Part shown: positions 50,994 through 61,012 of the stretch, piece by piece | Numbering within the stretch: position 1 is the stretch's first letter | Layout of the letters: each line of letters opens with the position of its first letter | Source: JACDER01 sp963842575 | GTDB taxonomy: Bacteria; Actinomycetota; Thermoleophilia; Gaiellales; Gaiellaceae | Assembly: GCA_963842575.1 (NCBI GenBank) | Contig: CAWJGS010000010.1 | Coordinates: 186,001 to 250,000 of the forward strand | DNA length: 64,000 nucleotides | Direction of reading: 5' to 3' | Program-made: the position numbers and the translations under genes | The notes under the pieces: model-generated | What the model was told of the DNA's origin: nothing | Database searches by the model: none | What the model saw: only the letters and a program-made list of their open reading frames with translations

Positions 50994-51829
50994 GAGGCCT
51001 CGGCCTCCTCGCGCCGCTGGCTCACCAGGCGAATGATGCGGTGCGCGGTCTCCTCGATCGAAAGCTCCGACACCTCGATCACCGGGCAGCCGAGGCGGCG
51101 CTGGACCGCGGTCGCCTGCTCGAGCTCGTCGTAGATCTGGGCGAGCTCGGCGTACTGCCGCTTCGAGCTGCCCATATGGCGCAGACGCGCCTGGCGGATC
51201 TCCGCCAGCCGCGAGGCCTCCAGGGTGAGGCCGACGATCTTCGCCGGGTCGATCTCGAAAAGCTCCGGCGGCGGATCGATTCCCTTGACGATCGGGACGT
51301 TCGCGGTCTTGTAGCCCAGGTAGCCGAGGTAGATCGAGAGGGGCGTCTTGGACGTGCGGGAGACGCCGACCAGGACGATGTCGGCTTCCTCGAGGCCCGC
51401 CCCCATCCCGTCGTCGTACTTGACCGCGAACTCCATCGCCTCCATCCGCCGGAAGTACGTCTGGTCGAGCGGATGGCGGACGCCCGGGGTCATGCTCGCG
51501 GCGTGCCCCGAGACGCGGGCGACCGAGTCGATCGGGTGGCCGAGCAGGTCGCAGTAGTGCAGGCGCGCGCGGCGGCAGAGCGTCCGCATCTCCTGTCTGA
51601 GGTCGGGGTGGACGAGCGTGTAGACGACCACTGCGGGCCGGCCCTTTGCCCGGTTGACCGCGAGCTGGAGATCGTCGATGGTCTCCACGCGGGGATGCCT
51701 GACCTCTTCGAAGAGCTGATCCGGGAACTGCGCCTCGAGTGCCTGGACGAGCCGCGCCGCCGTCTCACCGGTCGAATCCGAGACGACGTGGAGCTCGACA
51801 GGGACGACGTCCTGGGCCGGGGCAGCCAT
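50990..51829 (-). CDS. ppsR: PPDK regulatory protein (kinase/pyrophosphorylase)
   Basis: The DUF299 family: a bifunctional enzyme that inactivates pyruvate phosphate dikinase (or PEP synthase) by ADP-dependent phosphorylation of an active-site Thr, and reactivates it with Pi. ELHVVSDSTGETAARLVQAL is the first box, and VGVSRTSKTPLSIYLGYLGY holds the nucleotide loop. The 279 residues are normal. The target gene ppdK is in this window, though not adjacent. It follows glyS by 15 nt. Confidence 0.93.
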   Translation of the reverse strand: MAAPAQDVVPVELHVVSDSTGETAARLVQALEAQFPDQLFEEVRHPRVETIDDLQLAVNRAKGRPAVVVYTLVHPDLRQEMRTLCRRARLHYCDLLGHPIDSVARVSGHAASMTPGVRHPLDQTYFRRMEAMEFAVKYDDGMGAGLEEADIVLVGVSRTSKTPLSIYLGYLGYKTANVPIVKGIDPPPELFEIDPAKIVGLTLEASRLAEIRQARLRHMGSSKRQYAELAQIYDELEQATAVQRRLGCPVIEVSELSIEETAHRIIRLVSQRREEAEAS

Positions 51830-51844
51830 GCCCGAGGAGCGTAT

Positions 51845-53675
51845 CTACCGGGGGATTTGCGCGAAATCGCCCACGAGACCGAGGGCGTCGCGGACGTCGA
51901 GTAGCAGCCGCAGCCGGTTCGCGCGGACCGCGCTGTCCTCGGCCATGACGAGGACCTCCTCGAAGAAGCGGTCCACCGGGGCACCGAGCTCAGCCGCCGC
52001 CGCAAGCGCCCCTTCGGTGTCTCCGCGCTGCAGCGCTGCCTGGATCTCGGGGCCGACGCGGCCCACTTCCCCGGCGAGGTCGACCTCGGCCGGCTCCCCG
52101 AGCAGGCCCGGATCGAGCTCCGGGGCAGCCTCTCCGGAACGGCCGGCGAGCCGCTCGGCGCGCGAGTACGCCGTGTGCAGCCGGTCGAGGGTGGCGTCGT
52201 CCAGCCGGGCGAGCGCCTGGGCGAGCTGCGCGACCTGGCCGAGCTCGACTACGCCCGAACGGCGCGCCGCGCGGACGAACTCGACCGGCACGTCAAGGAG
52301 CCCCTCGTAGCGCTCCTCGACGAAGTCGCCGACTTCCCCTTCCAGCAACCTGCGCGGCACCGAGATCGCCCCCTCGCTCGCGAGCCGGCACAGGCCGATC
52401 GCCGCGCGGCGCAGGCCAAAGGGGTCGCGGGAGCCCGTCGGCCGGTGGCCGAGCGAGAACGAGACGCTCAGCGTGTCGATTTTGTCCGCCGCGGAGAGGA
52501 CGCGCCCGCTCTCGGTCGAGGGCAGAGGCCCGCCGCCGGAATCGGGCAGGTATTGCTCGCCGATGGCGGCGCAGACGGCCTCGGGATATCCCGCCAGGCG
52601 TGCGTATTCGGCACCGATGCGGCCCTCGAGCTCGGTGAACTCGCGCACGAGCTCCGAGGCCTGGTCCGCCTTCGCCAGGCGCGCCGCTTCGAGCGTCGCC
52701 TCTCCCCCACCGAGCCGCTCGACGAGCTTCTGCAGACGCTCGGCCTTGTCGGCGAACGTTCCTCCGCCTTCGAAGAACGAGATGCCCGCGAGACGAGTCG
52801 CCAGGCCGTCGATCCCGATCTTGACGTCGCGCTCGAAGCTGAAAGCGGCGTCGTCCAGGCGGTTCTCCAGGACTTGTGTGTTGCCGGCACGGACGACGTC
52901 GGGATCCCCTCCGTTCGCGACGAAGGCGAAGCGGTTGCCCTCGAGCGGGAAGTAACGCTGGTGTGACTGCATGGCGGTGATCACGACATCGCGAGGAACG
53001 TCGAGGAAGCGCGGATCGAAGGCGCTTTCCAGGACGGTCGGCCACTCCACCAGGTGGACGACCTCGTCCAGGACGCCGGCGGGGTCGCTCCACCCTTCGG
53101 GAAGCGCTTCGACGATCCGGCGACGCCGCTCCGCCGCGACCGGCTCGACGAGCGCCTCGCGGAGCCGCTCCGCGTACGTCTCGGCGGCGGGGATGTCCAC
53201 CGCCCCATGCGTGAAGCGGTGCCCGAAGGTGTGCTCGCCGCGAAGCGTCTCCTCGTCCAGCTTTGCCAGCACCCAGCGCAGCGGACGCGGATAGCGCAGT
53301 CCGCTGTCGTCCCAGCGCATCGTCTTCGAGAACGTGAGACCGCGGACGACGTCCTCGATCCGCTCCGGAAGGACGTCCCGTATCGCCCGCCCGGGCTGCT
53401 CGATCCCGAGGAAGCCGTCACGCACCTCCAGCCCGTCCGGATCGACGCCATGCCGGCGCGCGAACCCGGCGGCGGCGCGATCGCGCATCTGCTCCGGCGG
53501 CCCTTTGATCCAGACCGCCTCGGTCTGCTCGGGGAGATCGCGGACGAGCATTCCCAGCCGACGCGGACCGATGAAGAGCTCCGCAGGCTCCCGTCCGAAG
53601 TGCTCGGCGCACAGGCCGGGGAGCTGCCGCTCGGCCTCGTAGCAGGCGGACGCCGGCAACTCCTCGCAGCCGATC

Positions 53676-53695
<20 letters not shown>
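51845..53695 (-). CDS. glyS: Glycyl-tRNA synthetase beta subunit
   Basis: The beta chain of the alpha2-beta2 GlyRS that binds tRNA-Gly. It starts PTLLLEIGCEELPASACYEA, with FSKTMRWDDSGLRYPRPLRW and the HD-like YFPLEGNRFAFVANGG region conserved. At 616 residues it is shorter than the usual 690. The start lies 20 nt inside the glyQ end. Well-known actinobacteria such as Streptomyces use a single-chain GlyRS, so this supports a deep-branching lineage. Confidence 0.93.
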
Positions 53696-54547
<852 letters not shown>

Positions 54548-54551
<4 letters not shown>

Positions 54552-55294
54552 GAGGCGGCCAGCGTGCGCAGGCGGAATCCTCCGTGGTACTCGTGCGAAG
54601 CGTTCACGACGCCGAGCGCCTCGCGGGCGGCCCGGGGCGTCAGGGACGCGCGGCCGACATCGGCGAGCGGCAGGTTGAGCAGCGCTTCGATCCCTCGCAG
54701 GCCCTGCGGCGACAGCGGCATGGCACCGTCGGAGCACGCGGCGCAGAGCGCGCCGCCGGCCCGCGGAGAGTAGGCGGTGAGGTTCTGCTCCGCCCCGCAC
54801 TCGGCGCAGCTCGTCATGTGTGGGAGGTACCCGGACAACCACAGGAGCTTCAGCTGGAAGGACAGCGCGAGCGGGTCCAGCGCCGGGCGCTGCGCGGTGC
54901 CCGTGGCAGCGTCGTCGAGGAGGTCGAGGAACCTGGTGAGCGCCCGGAAGGCCCGTTGGTTCCGCTCCTGCTCGGGGAAGAGCCGGAGCATCGCCTCGGC
55001 ACCGACCATCCCGATGCCGAGCCGGTACGGATGCTCTCTCGTCGCATGGTGCGAGCGGATGAGCTCCACGCCCGTCACCGTCTGCAGCTCTCCTCGCCCC
55101 TCGTGCAGGACGAGCTCGGCATGGCTGAGCGGCTCGAGCCGCGCGCCGAACCTCGAGCGCGTCTTGCGGACGCCCTTCGCCAGCGCGCCCACGCGGCCGC
55201 GGTCGAGCGTGTAGACGTGGAGGACGCGGTCGGCCTCGCCGAACCGGAACGAGCGCAGGACGACGGCCTCGGTCTTGTAGGTGCGCCCCGCCAT
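54548..55294 (-). CDS. recO: DNA repair protein RecO
   Basis: RecO loads RecA at gaps with RecR. The OB-fold N-terminus (TYKTEAVVLRSFRFGEADRV) and a zinc finger (CAEC near residue 168, CAAC near 190) are present in 248 residues. It heads the recO-glyQ-glyS-ppsR operon. TAGACT lies 6 nt before its ATG. Confidence 0.93.
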
Positions 55295-55300
55295 GCGCCA

Positions 55301-55306
55301 AGTCTA
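55301..55306 (-). promoter_or_regulatory. -10 element of the recO operon (leaderless type)
   Basis: TAGACT, 6 nt (tggcgc), ATG 55294 on the minus strand; no Shine-Dalgarno. Confidence 0.5.
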
Positions 55307-55335
55307 ATTCTGGGTCAGGCCGTTCCCGGCCCCGA

Positions 55336-56163
55336 TCAGAGCCGCTGGCACGAAGGGCAGTACCACGTGCCCCGGCCGCCGGCGCGCGTCTTCTCGATCG
55401 GGGTTCCGCAGCGTGGACACGGCTCGCCCTCGCGCCCGTAGACGTTGAACTCGTGCTGCATCGAGCCGGAGCCGCCGTCGGGCGTCCGGTAGTCGCGTAG
55501 CGTCGCTCCTTGCCGCGCGATGCCGCGCTCCAGCGCACGGCGGATGCCCCGGTGGACGGCCCGGGTCTCGCTTTCGTCGAGGCTGCCCGCAGGCGTGTGC
55601 GGGTGGAGGCCTGCGAACCAGAGCGCTTCGTCGACGTAGATGTTCCCCAGCCCCGCGACCGTTCGCTGGTCGAGGAGTGCCGCCTTCACGGGCGCCTTGC
55701 GCTTGGCGAGCCGCTCACGCAGGAAGCGGGCGGTGAAGCCCTTTCCCAGCGGCTCCGGGCCGTTCTTCACCGCGAGGTACGGCTCGAGCTCCCCCGGCTC
55801 GAGGAGCAGCCAGGTTCCGAAGCGCCGGACATCCCGGTAGGCGATGTCCGATCTATTGTCTAGATTGACAACAGCACGTCGGTAGGGGTCTTCGCCGAGG
55901 GTCCCTTCCGGCGCGTGTTGGAGAGAGCCCGTCATCCGGAGGTGAATCAGGAGAGCACGATCGGTTTCGAATCGGACAACTAGATACTTGCCCCGGCGCT
56001 CGAGTGCCGCGACTTCCTCGCCGTCGAGCTCGGCCGCGACTTCCCTGGGGTCGTACGGTCGGGTCAGGCGGGAATCGAGGATCTCGACCTGCTCGAAACG
56101 GCGCCCCTCGACGAGCGGCGCGAGGTGCGTGCGGATCGTCTCGACTTCGGGAAGCTCGGGCAC
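55336..56163 (-). CDS. mutM: Formamidopyrimidine-DNA glycosylase
   Basis: Fpg/MutM removes 8-oxoguanine. The catalytic Pro and Glu follow Met (MPELPEVETIR), the essential Lys is in RRGKYLVVRF, and the C-terminal zinc finger has CPRC and CPSC. AGLGNIYVDEALW is the helix-two-turn-helix box. The 275 residues are full length. It follows deoB on the same strand after 31 nt. Confidence 0.95.
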   Translation of the reverse strand: MPELPEVETIRTHLAPLVEGRRFEQVEILDSRLTRPYDPREVAAELDGEEVAALERRGKYLVVRFETDRALLIHLRMTGSLQHAPEGTLGEDPYRRAVVNLDNRSDIAYRDVRRFGTWLLLEPGELEPYLAVKNGPEPLGKGFTARFLRERLAKRKAPVKAALLDQRTVAGLGNIYVDEALWFAGLHPHTPAGSLDESETRAVHRGIRRALERGIARQGATLRDYRTPDGGSGSMQHEFNVYGREGEPCPRCGTPIEKTRAGGRGTWYCPSCQRL

Positions 56164-56194
56164 GGCTGGAGTGGCTGCGGACGCGCCGCGCCAT

Positions 56195-57361
56195 CTAGGA
56201 CTCGACGATCGCCTGCCCGGGCGTGCGCTTCGACGGCGATTTCCCGCCGAGCCAGGCGTTTACCGTCGCGCCGACGTCGGCGAACTCCCCCTCGTGGACC
56301 TGTCCGGCTGCGTTCTTCCCCTGGACGTAGGCGAGCAGGAGCGCGTACTCCCGGGAGTGGTCGGTCGACGGCGTCGTCGGGTCGCACCCGTGGTCGGACG
56401 TGAGGATGAGGAGATCGCCCTCGCGCAGCGCCTCGAGCAGGTCCGGAAGGCGGCGATCGAAGTCCTGCAGGCAGCGGTGGAAGTTCACCGGGTCGTTCCG
56501 GTGTCCCCACAGCTCGTCCGTCTCGATCAGGTTCGTGAACACGAACCCGCTGTCGAGCTCCTGCAGAAGTCGCTCGGTCTGCGAGATCCCCTCGAAGTTC
56601 GACCTCGTGTCGTGCTGCTCGTCGATGTCGCAGCCGGAGAAGATCGGGCCGATCTTGCCCACGGCGTGTACCTCGGCTCCCGCCTCCCGGATCAGGGTGA
56701 GGTAGTTCGGCCGGCGCGGCTCGAGCGAGTAGTCGTGGCGGTCGGGCGTGCGCTCGTAGTTCCCCGGCTCGCCGGTGAACGGCCGCGCGATCACTCGGCC
56801 GACGGCGTGCTTGCCCGCCAACAGCTCGCGGGCGACCTCGCTCGCGTGGTAGAGCTCGGAAGGAGGGATCGTGTCCTCGTGCGCGGCGAGCTGGAAGACG
56901 GAGTCGGCGGAGGTGTAGACGATCCACTTTCCGGTGCGCTGGTGCTCCTCTCCGAGCTCCTGGATGATCTCGGTCCCGGAGGCGATCCGGTTGCCGAGGA
57001 CTCCCCTGCCCGTGCGGTGCATGAACGGGTCGATGACCTCGAAGGGGAACCCATGCGGATAGGTGGGCATGGCCTGCGGCGTGACGACGCCCATGAGCTC
57101 CCAGTGCCCCGTGATCGTGTCCTTGCCGCTCGAGCGCTCGAGCAGGCGACCGGCAACGGCCGGCGCTCCCGGCTGCGGAGGGCAGCCGTCGAGCGGGGCC
57201 ACGTTCCCGAGCCCGAGCGCCTCCATGTTGGGCAGGTCGAGGCCCCCGACGGCACGGGCCACGTTTCCAAGCGTGTTGGACCCCTCGTCCCCGAACCTGT
57301 CGGCATCCGGCAGCGCACCCGCGCCGACACCGTCGAGCACGATGACGCACGCGCGCGACAT
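56195..57361 (-). CDS. deoB: Phosphopentomutase
   Basis: DeoB interconverts (deoxy)ribose 1- and 5-phosphate in nucleoside salvage. This alkaline-phosphatase-superfamily member of 388 residues shows metal-site boxes VIVLDGVGAGALPDA, DTITGHWELMGV, FTNLIETDELWGHRND and ILTSDHGCDPTTPSTDHSRE. The ATG lies 6 nt after TAGAAT on the minus strand. Confidence 0.95.
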   Translation of the reverse strand: MSRACVIVLDGVGAGALPDADRFGDEGSNTLGNVARAVGGLDLPNMEALGLGNVAPLDGCPPQPGAPAVAGRLLERSSGKDTITGHWELMGVVTPQAMPTYPHGFPFEVIDPFMHRTGRGVLGNRIASGTEIIQELGEEHQRTGKWIVYTSADSVFQLAAHEDTIPPSELYHASEVARELLAGKHAVGRVIARPFTGEPGNYERTPDRHDYSLEPRRPNYLTLIREAGAEVHAVGKIGPIFSGCDIDEQHDTRSNFEGISQTERLLQELDSGFVFTNLIETDELWGHRNDPVNFHRCLQDFDRRLPDLLEALREGDLLILTSDHGCDPTTPSTDHSREYALLLAYVQGKNAAGQVHEGEFADVGATVNAWLGGKSPSKRTPGQAIVES

Positions 57362-57366
57362 GGGGC

Positions 57367-57373
57367 TATTCTA
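57367..57373. promoter_or_regulatory. Shared bidirectional -10 (deoB / small TM gene)
   Basis: TATTCTA gives TAGAAT on the - strand, 6 nt before the deoB ATG. On the + strand TATTCT abuts ATG 57373 and lies 9 nt before an in-frame TTG at 57382, which may be the real start of the small gene. Confidence 0.45.
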
Positions 57374-57528
57374 TGGAGGCTTTGTCGACCGTCCTCAGCC
57401 TCCTCGGAGTCGTGCTGTACATCGTCGTGATCATCGGGATCGCGGCCGGTGTCACGTGGAGCGTCGTAAAGCTCTTCCCGCCCAAGACGGCGGCAGAGAA
57501 GGCCGCGGCGCGGTCCTCCAAGACTTAG
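57373..57528 (+). CDS. Small single-pass membrane protein (51 aa)
   Basis: The product reads MEALSTVLSLLGVVLYIVVI, then a continuing hydrophobic helix to about residue 32, then a basic, Lys/Ala-rich tail ending ARSSKT. Small proteins of this shape are common in actinobacteria; the function is unknown. The gene fills the space between deoB (divergent) and ald (convergent, 1-nt gap). The TTG at 57382 would give 48 residues. Confidence 0.6.
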   Translation: MEALSTVLSLLGVVLYIVVIIGIAAGVTWSVVKLFPPKTAAEKAAARSSKT

Positions 57529-57529
57529 C

Positions 57530-58657
57530 CTAAACCGGCGACAGCGGGAGGACGTCCTCGAGCGGCGAGTACTCGAGCTCGTGCGCGTCCGCGACCGCCT
57601 CGTACGTGACCTTGCCGTGGAGGACGTTCACGCCGCGCGCGAGCGACGGATCGGAGGCCACCGCCTCGGCCAGGCCCTTGTCGGCGATCGCCTCGAGGTA
57701 CGGCAGCGTTGCGTTGGTCAGCGCCTTCGTCGACGTCACGGGCACCGCGCCCGGCATGTTCGCGACGCAGTAGTGGATGACGCCGTCGACAACGTAGGTC
57801 GGCTCGCTGTGCGTCGTCGGGCGTGAGGTCTCCGCGCATCCGCCCTGGTCGATGGCCACGTCGCAGAGAACCGATCCATCCTTCATGTGGCGAATCGACT
57901 CCCGCGTGAGCAGCTTCGGCGCGAGTGCTCCCGGAATCAGCACCGCGCCGATGACCACGTCCGCGTCCTCGATCGACTCCTCGATCTGCAGGGACGACGA
58001 CATCAGCAGCGTGAACCGGCCGGAGAGCGTCTCTTCGAGGTGGCGCATTCGGTCGATCGAGCGCTCGAGGATCGTCACATTCGCCCCGAGCCCGAGCGCG
58101 ATCAGCGCCGAGTTGTAGCCGACCATCCCGCCGCCCAGCACGACCACCTTCCCCGCCGCGACCCCGGGAACGCCGCCGAGCAACAGCCCGCGCCCTCCGA
58201 GTGGCTTCTCCAGGAAGTACGCGCCCGCCTGGGCGGCGAGCCGCCCGGCGATCTCGCTCATCGGCGCGAGGAGGGGCAACGAACGCGAGTCGGTCTCGAC
58301 CGTCTCGTAGGCGATGCACGCCGCGCCGCTCTCCATGAGGGCGCGCGTCAGCGGCTCGTTGGCGGCCAGGTGGAGGTAGGTGAAGAGGATCTGGTCGTCG
58401 CTGAGCAGCCCGTACTCCTGGGGAATGGGCTCCTTCACCTTGAGGATCAGCTCGGAGTCGGCCCACACCTCGTCAGCCGAGCCGGCGACGCGTGCCCCGA
58501 CCGCCTCGTAGGCACTGTCCCGAAACGCGCTCCCCTCCCCCGCCCTCGTCTCGACGAGGACGTCGTGACCACGCTGGAGCAGCTCACGCGCGCCTGCCGG
58601 CGTGAGCGCGACGCGGTATTCGTCGGACTTGATCTCGCGGGGGACGCCGATCTTCAC
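57530..58657 (-). CDS. ald: Alanine dehydrogenase
   Basis: It catalyses NAD-dependent interconversion of alanine and pyruvate. The start VKIGVPREIKSDEYRVALTP carries the substrate Arg and Lys region. FTYLHLAANEPLTRAL and APMSEIAGRLAAQAGA are conserved, and VVVLGGGMVGYNSALIALGL is the NAD fold. The 375 residues are full length. The longer frame upstream of GTG 58657 is antisense to nothing homologous and is rejected. Confidence 0.95.
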   Translation of the reverse strand: MKIGVPREIKSDEYRVALTPAGARELLQRGHDVLVETRAGEGSAFRDSAYEAVGARVAGSADEVWADSELILKVKEPIPQEYGLLSDDQILFTYLHLAANEPLTRALMESGAACIAYETVETDSRSLPLLAPMSEIAGRLAAQAGAYFLEKPLGGRGLLLGGVPGVAAGKVVVLGGGMVGYNSALIALGLGANVTILERSIDRMRHLEETLSGRFTLLMSSSLQIEESIEDADVVIGAVLIPGALAPKLLTRESIRHMKDGSVLCDVAIDQGGCAETSRPTTHSEPTYVVDGVIHYCVANMPGAVPVTSTKALTNATLPYLEAIADKGLAEAVASDPSLARGVNVLHGKVTYEAVADAHELEYSPLEDVLPLSPV

Positions 58658-58666
58658 GGCGGCGGA

Positions 58667-58672
58667 ACGATA
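58667..58672 (-). promoter_or_regulatory. -10 element of ald (leaderless type)
   Basis: TATCGT, 9 nt, GTG 58657 on the minus strand, within the 32-nt gap after the DUF3866 gene. Confidence 0.4.
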
Positions 58673-58689
58673 GCTGCTGACAGAGAGAA

Positions 58690-59679
58690 CTAGGCCTCGA
58701 TCCGGCTCCGCGCAAGCTTTCCGGCCGCGTAGGCCGCGGCGAAGAACGACGGATCGTCGTCGGGACCGCGACCCATGTGCTCGAGCGGTAAGCCGCTCGT
58801 CGCCTCGCGCCAGCCGCTGACGTCGATGTACTCGTGCGGCTCGAGGCCCTCGGGAGAGCCCGAACCTGCGGGCCAGGCGCACACCACCTCGCCCAAGCAG
58901 AGGTCGAGAACCGACCGCGTGTGATGGGAGACGCCCTGATGCCGAGCGCGGGCATCGGCGCCCGAGATGCGAACGGCAAGGATCGGGCGGCCGCCGAGTG
59001 CGGACGCCGCGTTCGCCGCGTCCGCAGCGGCCAGCCCGCCGTGACCGAGAGCGCTGCCCGTTCCGACGATCCCGGGACCGATCCCGCACACGACGACGGA
59101 AAATCCCCGCGCCGCGGCCCACGCGAGACCGGAGGCAATCGAGACGCAGGCGACGTCACCGTCCACGCAAGCGCCCACAGCGACCGTGACCTCGACGAGC
59201 CCGCGCTCCTTCAGCGCCCGCACCGTGTCAGAGAGGGAGACCGGCAGCGCGCCTCCGGGGAGCTGCAGGTAAGCGACACGCACGCCCTCGCCGATCCCCG
59301 CGCACACCGGCGCGACCTGGCTGTGGAGGGAGCAGCAGACGACAGGCATCTCGCCGAGGGCGGCCGCGAGCCCGCCCTCCTCCTCGGCATGCAGCGCGGC
59401 GACCTGTAGCGGCGTGTACGGAAGCTTCATCACGTGTGCTCCCGGCTCACCCGGCAGATCGACCCCGCGCGTCAGGTTCGCGTACAGGACGTCGAAGCCG
59501 CCCGACCCCAGCCCCAGCTCGCGGGCGGCGACGTTGACCAGCACCTCGTCGCCGAGGGCGACCGGCCCGGTCAGGCGCGGGTAGGCGACGCACGGCGCAC
59601 CGTCGACCTCGATCCGGGCCAGACCTTCGAGGCGTTCGACGATCGCGGTGACCGAGCCGCGGCGCAGCCTAAGCGGCAT
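58690..59679 (-). CDS. DUF3866 family protein
   Basis: The 329 residues match an actinobacterial family of unknown function: LGDEVLVNVAARELGLGSGG, HVMKLPYTPLQVAAL, CSLHSQVAPVCAGI and FSVVVCGIGPGIVGTGSALG. Several Gly-rich loops and conserved His/Cys suggest an enzyme, but no mechanism is known. The start overlaps the pepT-like stop by 11 nt. Confidence 0.85.
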   Translation of the reverse strand: MPLRLRRGSVTAIVERLEGLARIEVDGAPCVAYPRLTGPVALGDEVLVNVAARELGLGSGGFDVLYANLTRGVDLPGEPGAHVMKLPYTPLQVAALHAEEEGGLAAALGEMPVVCCSLHSQVAPVCAGIGEGVRVAYLQLPGGALPVSLSDTVRALKERGLVEVTVAVGACVDGDVACVSIASGLAWAAARGFSVVVCGIGPGIVGTGSALGHGGLAAADAANAASALGGRPILAVRISGADARARHQGVSHHTRSVLDLCLGEVVCAWPAGSGSPEGLEPHEYIDVSGWREATSGLPLEHMGRGPDDDPSFFAAAYAAGKLARSRIEA

Positions 59680-60781
59680 TCCGTGCGGCGTCGACGAGCG
59701 CGAGGGTGACGTCGATCATCCCCTCGAGGTCGTCGACCGAGATCTGCTCGTCGGGCGTGTGGATGTTCGCCATCCCGTTCGCGAGGTTGACGCACTGGAG
59801 GCCGCGGTCGTTGAACACGTTCGCGTCGGCGGCGCCCCCCGAGAGCGCGAATGTCGGCTCGCGCCCGCTCTGCCTCAGGGCGTCCACGGCGAGCCGCACC
59901 GCGAGGTCGTCCTGCTTGAAGCGGTACCCGCGGTACGACTTCTTCATCTCCGTCTCGACCTCGCACTCCCCCAGCTCGGCCGCGAACGTGACCGCCTCGA
60001 GCATGTCCTGCACCAGGTCGGCCAGCTTCCCCTCGTCTTGCGAACGGGCCTCCGCGAGGAACGTGCACCACTCCGGGACGATGTTCCCCGCGGTGCCGCC
60101 GTGGATGACACCGACATTCGCCGTCGTTTCGTCGTCGACACGGCCGAGGCGGAAGTCGGAGATGGCCTTCGCGGCGGCGGCGATCGCGGAGCGGCCCTCC
60201 TCGGGATACATGCCCGAATGGGACGCACGCCCGTGGAAGCGGATCTGCATCGCGTGCGCGTGCGGCGCGCCGAGGATGACTTCGCCGATCGGCGCGGCCT
60301 GGTCGTAGACATAGCCCACGCGGGCGGCCAGCCGGTCGGAGTCGAATGCGGCCGCCCCGAGCAGCCCGACCTCCTCCTTCGGCGTGAAGAGGAGCTCGAT
60401 GCCCGCGTGCGGCCTCCCCTCCGCCAGAACGCGGCGCGTCGCCTCGAGCATCACCGCGACCGACGCCTTGTTGTCGGCGCCGAGGATCGTGCCGCCGGCG
60501 TTACGCACGATGCCGTCCTCGACAACCGGCTCGATCGTCCCGTCGGGCGGGACGGTGTCGAGATGCGCGCAAAAGAACAGCGGGACCCCCTCGGAGGTGG
60601 GCGCAACCCGCGCATACAGGTTCCCCGCATTCGAGCCGACGCGTGCCCCGGCGTCGTCCTCGTCCACGTCGAGCGCCAGATCGCGCATGTAATCCGCGAC
60701 GCGGTCGGCGACCTCGCGCTCCTCCCCCGGGGGGCTGGGGAGCGCGGCCAGCTCGGTGAAGAGCGGAACGACTTCGGACAT
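59669..60781 (-). CDS. M20-family peptidase, PepT-like
   Basis: A 370-residue zinc aminopeptidase. FFCAHLDTVPPDG gives the first His and Asp, GGTILGADNKASVAVML the bridging Asp, LLFTPKEEVGLLGAAAF the catalytic Glu pair, and NGMANIHTPDEQIS the last His. It belongs to the tripeptidase T-like branch of M20, probably cytosolic. The ATG at 60781 is the family start; the longer frame beyond it crosses the inverted-repeat element. Confidence 0.9.
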   Translation of the reverse strand: MSEVVPLFTELAALPSPPGEEREVADRVADYMRDLALDVDEDDAGARVGSNAGNLYARVAPTSEGVPLFFCAHLDTVPPDGTIEPVVEDGIVRNAGGTILGADNKASVAVMLEATRRVLAEGRPHAGIELLFTPKEEVGLLGAAAFDSDRLAARVGYVYDQAAPIGEVILGAPHAHAMQIRFHGRASHSGMYPEEGRSAIAAAAKAISDFRLGRVDDETTANVGVIHGGTAGNIVPEWCTFLAEARSQDEGKLADLVQDMLEAVTFAAELGECEVETEMKKSYRGYRFKQDDLAVRLAVDALRQSGREPTFALSGGAADANVFNDRGLQCVNLANGMANIHTPDEQISVDDLEGMIDVTLALVDAARNAA

Positions 60782-60788
60782 GCCGTGA

Positions 60789-60794
60789 AGACTA
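60789..60794 (-). promoter_or_regulatory. -10 element of the pepT-like gene
   Basis: TAGTCT, 7 nt, ATG 60781 on the minus strand. It touches the left arm of the inverted-repeat element. Confidence 0.45.
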
Positions 60795-61012
60795 AGCCTG
60801 GATCCACCGATCTGCGCGGGCGGTGCGTGCGTCTGAACTCGCCAGGCCGCTCCCCGACCGGGCTCCGGCCCCGTTGGGGCCTCCACCCGGCCGGTGCGCT
60901 CCGGGCCACGGCGGTCTCGGGCGGGCGTCCGGCCCGACCGAGCCCACCGCGTCCCGTCCTGCCGGCCCAGCCGCACGCCCCGCGAGCACGCATCTCGGTG
61001 GATCCAGGCTAA
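60793..61012. repeat. 220-bp element with terminal inverted repeats
   Basis: AGCCTGGATCCACCGA at 60795-60810 is the exact reverse complement of 60995-61010, and weaker pairing extends to 24 positions at 60793-60816/60989-61012. The very G+C-rich interior contains smaller hairpins such as GGCCCC-GTT-GGGGCC. It fills the gap between pyrG and the pepT-like gene; the right arm contains the pyrG stop codon. It could be a MITE-like insertion or a large structured terminator. Confidence 0.6.
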
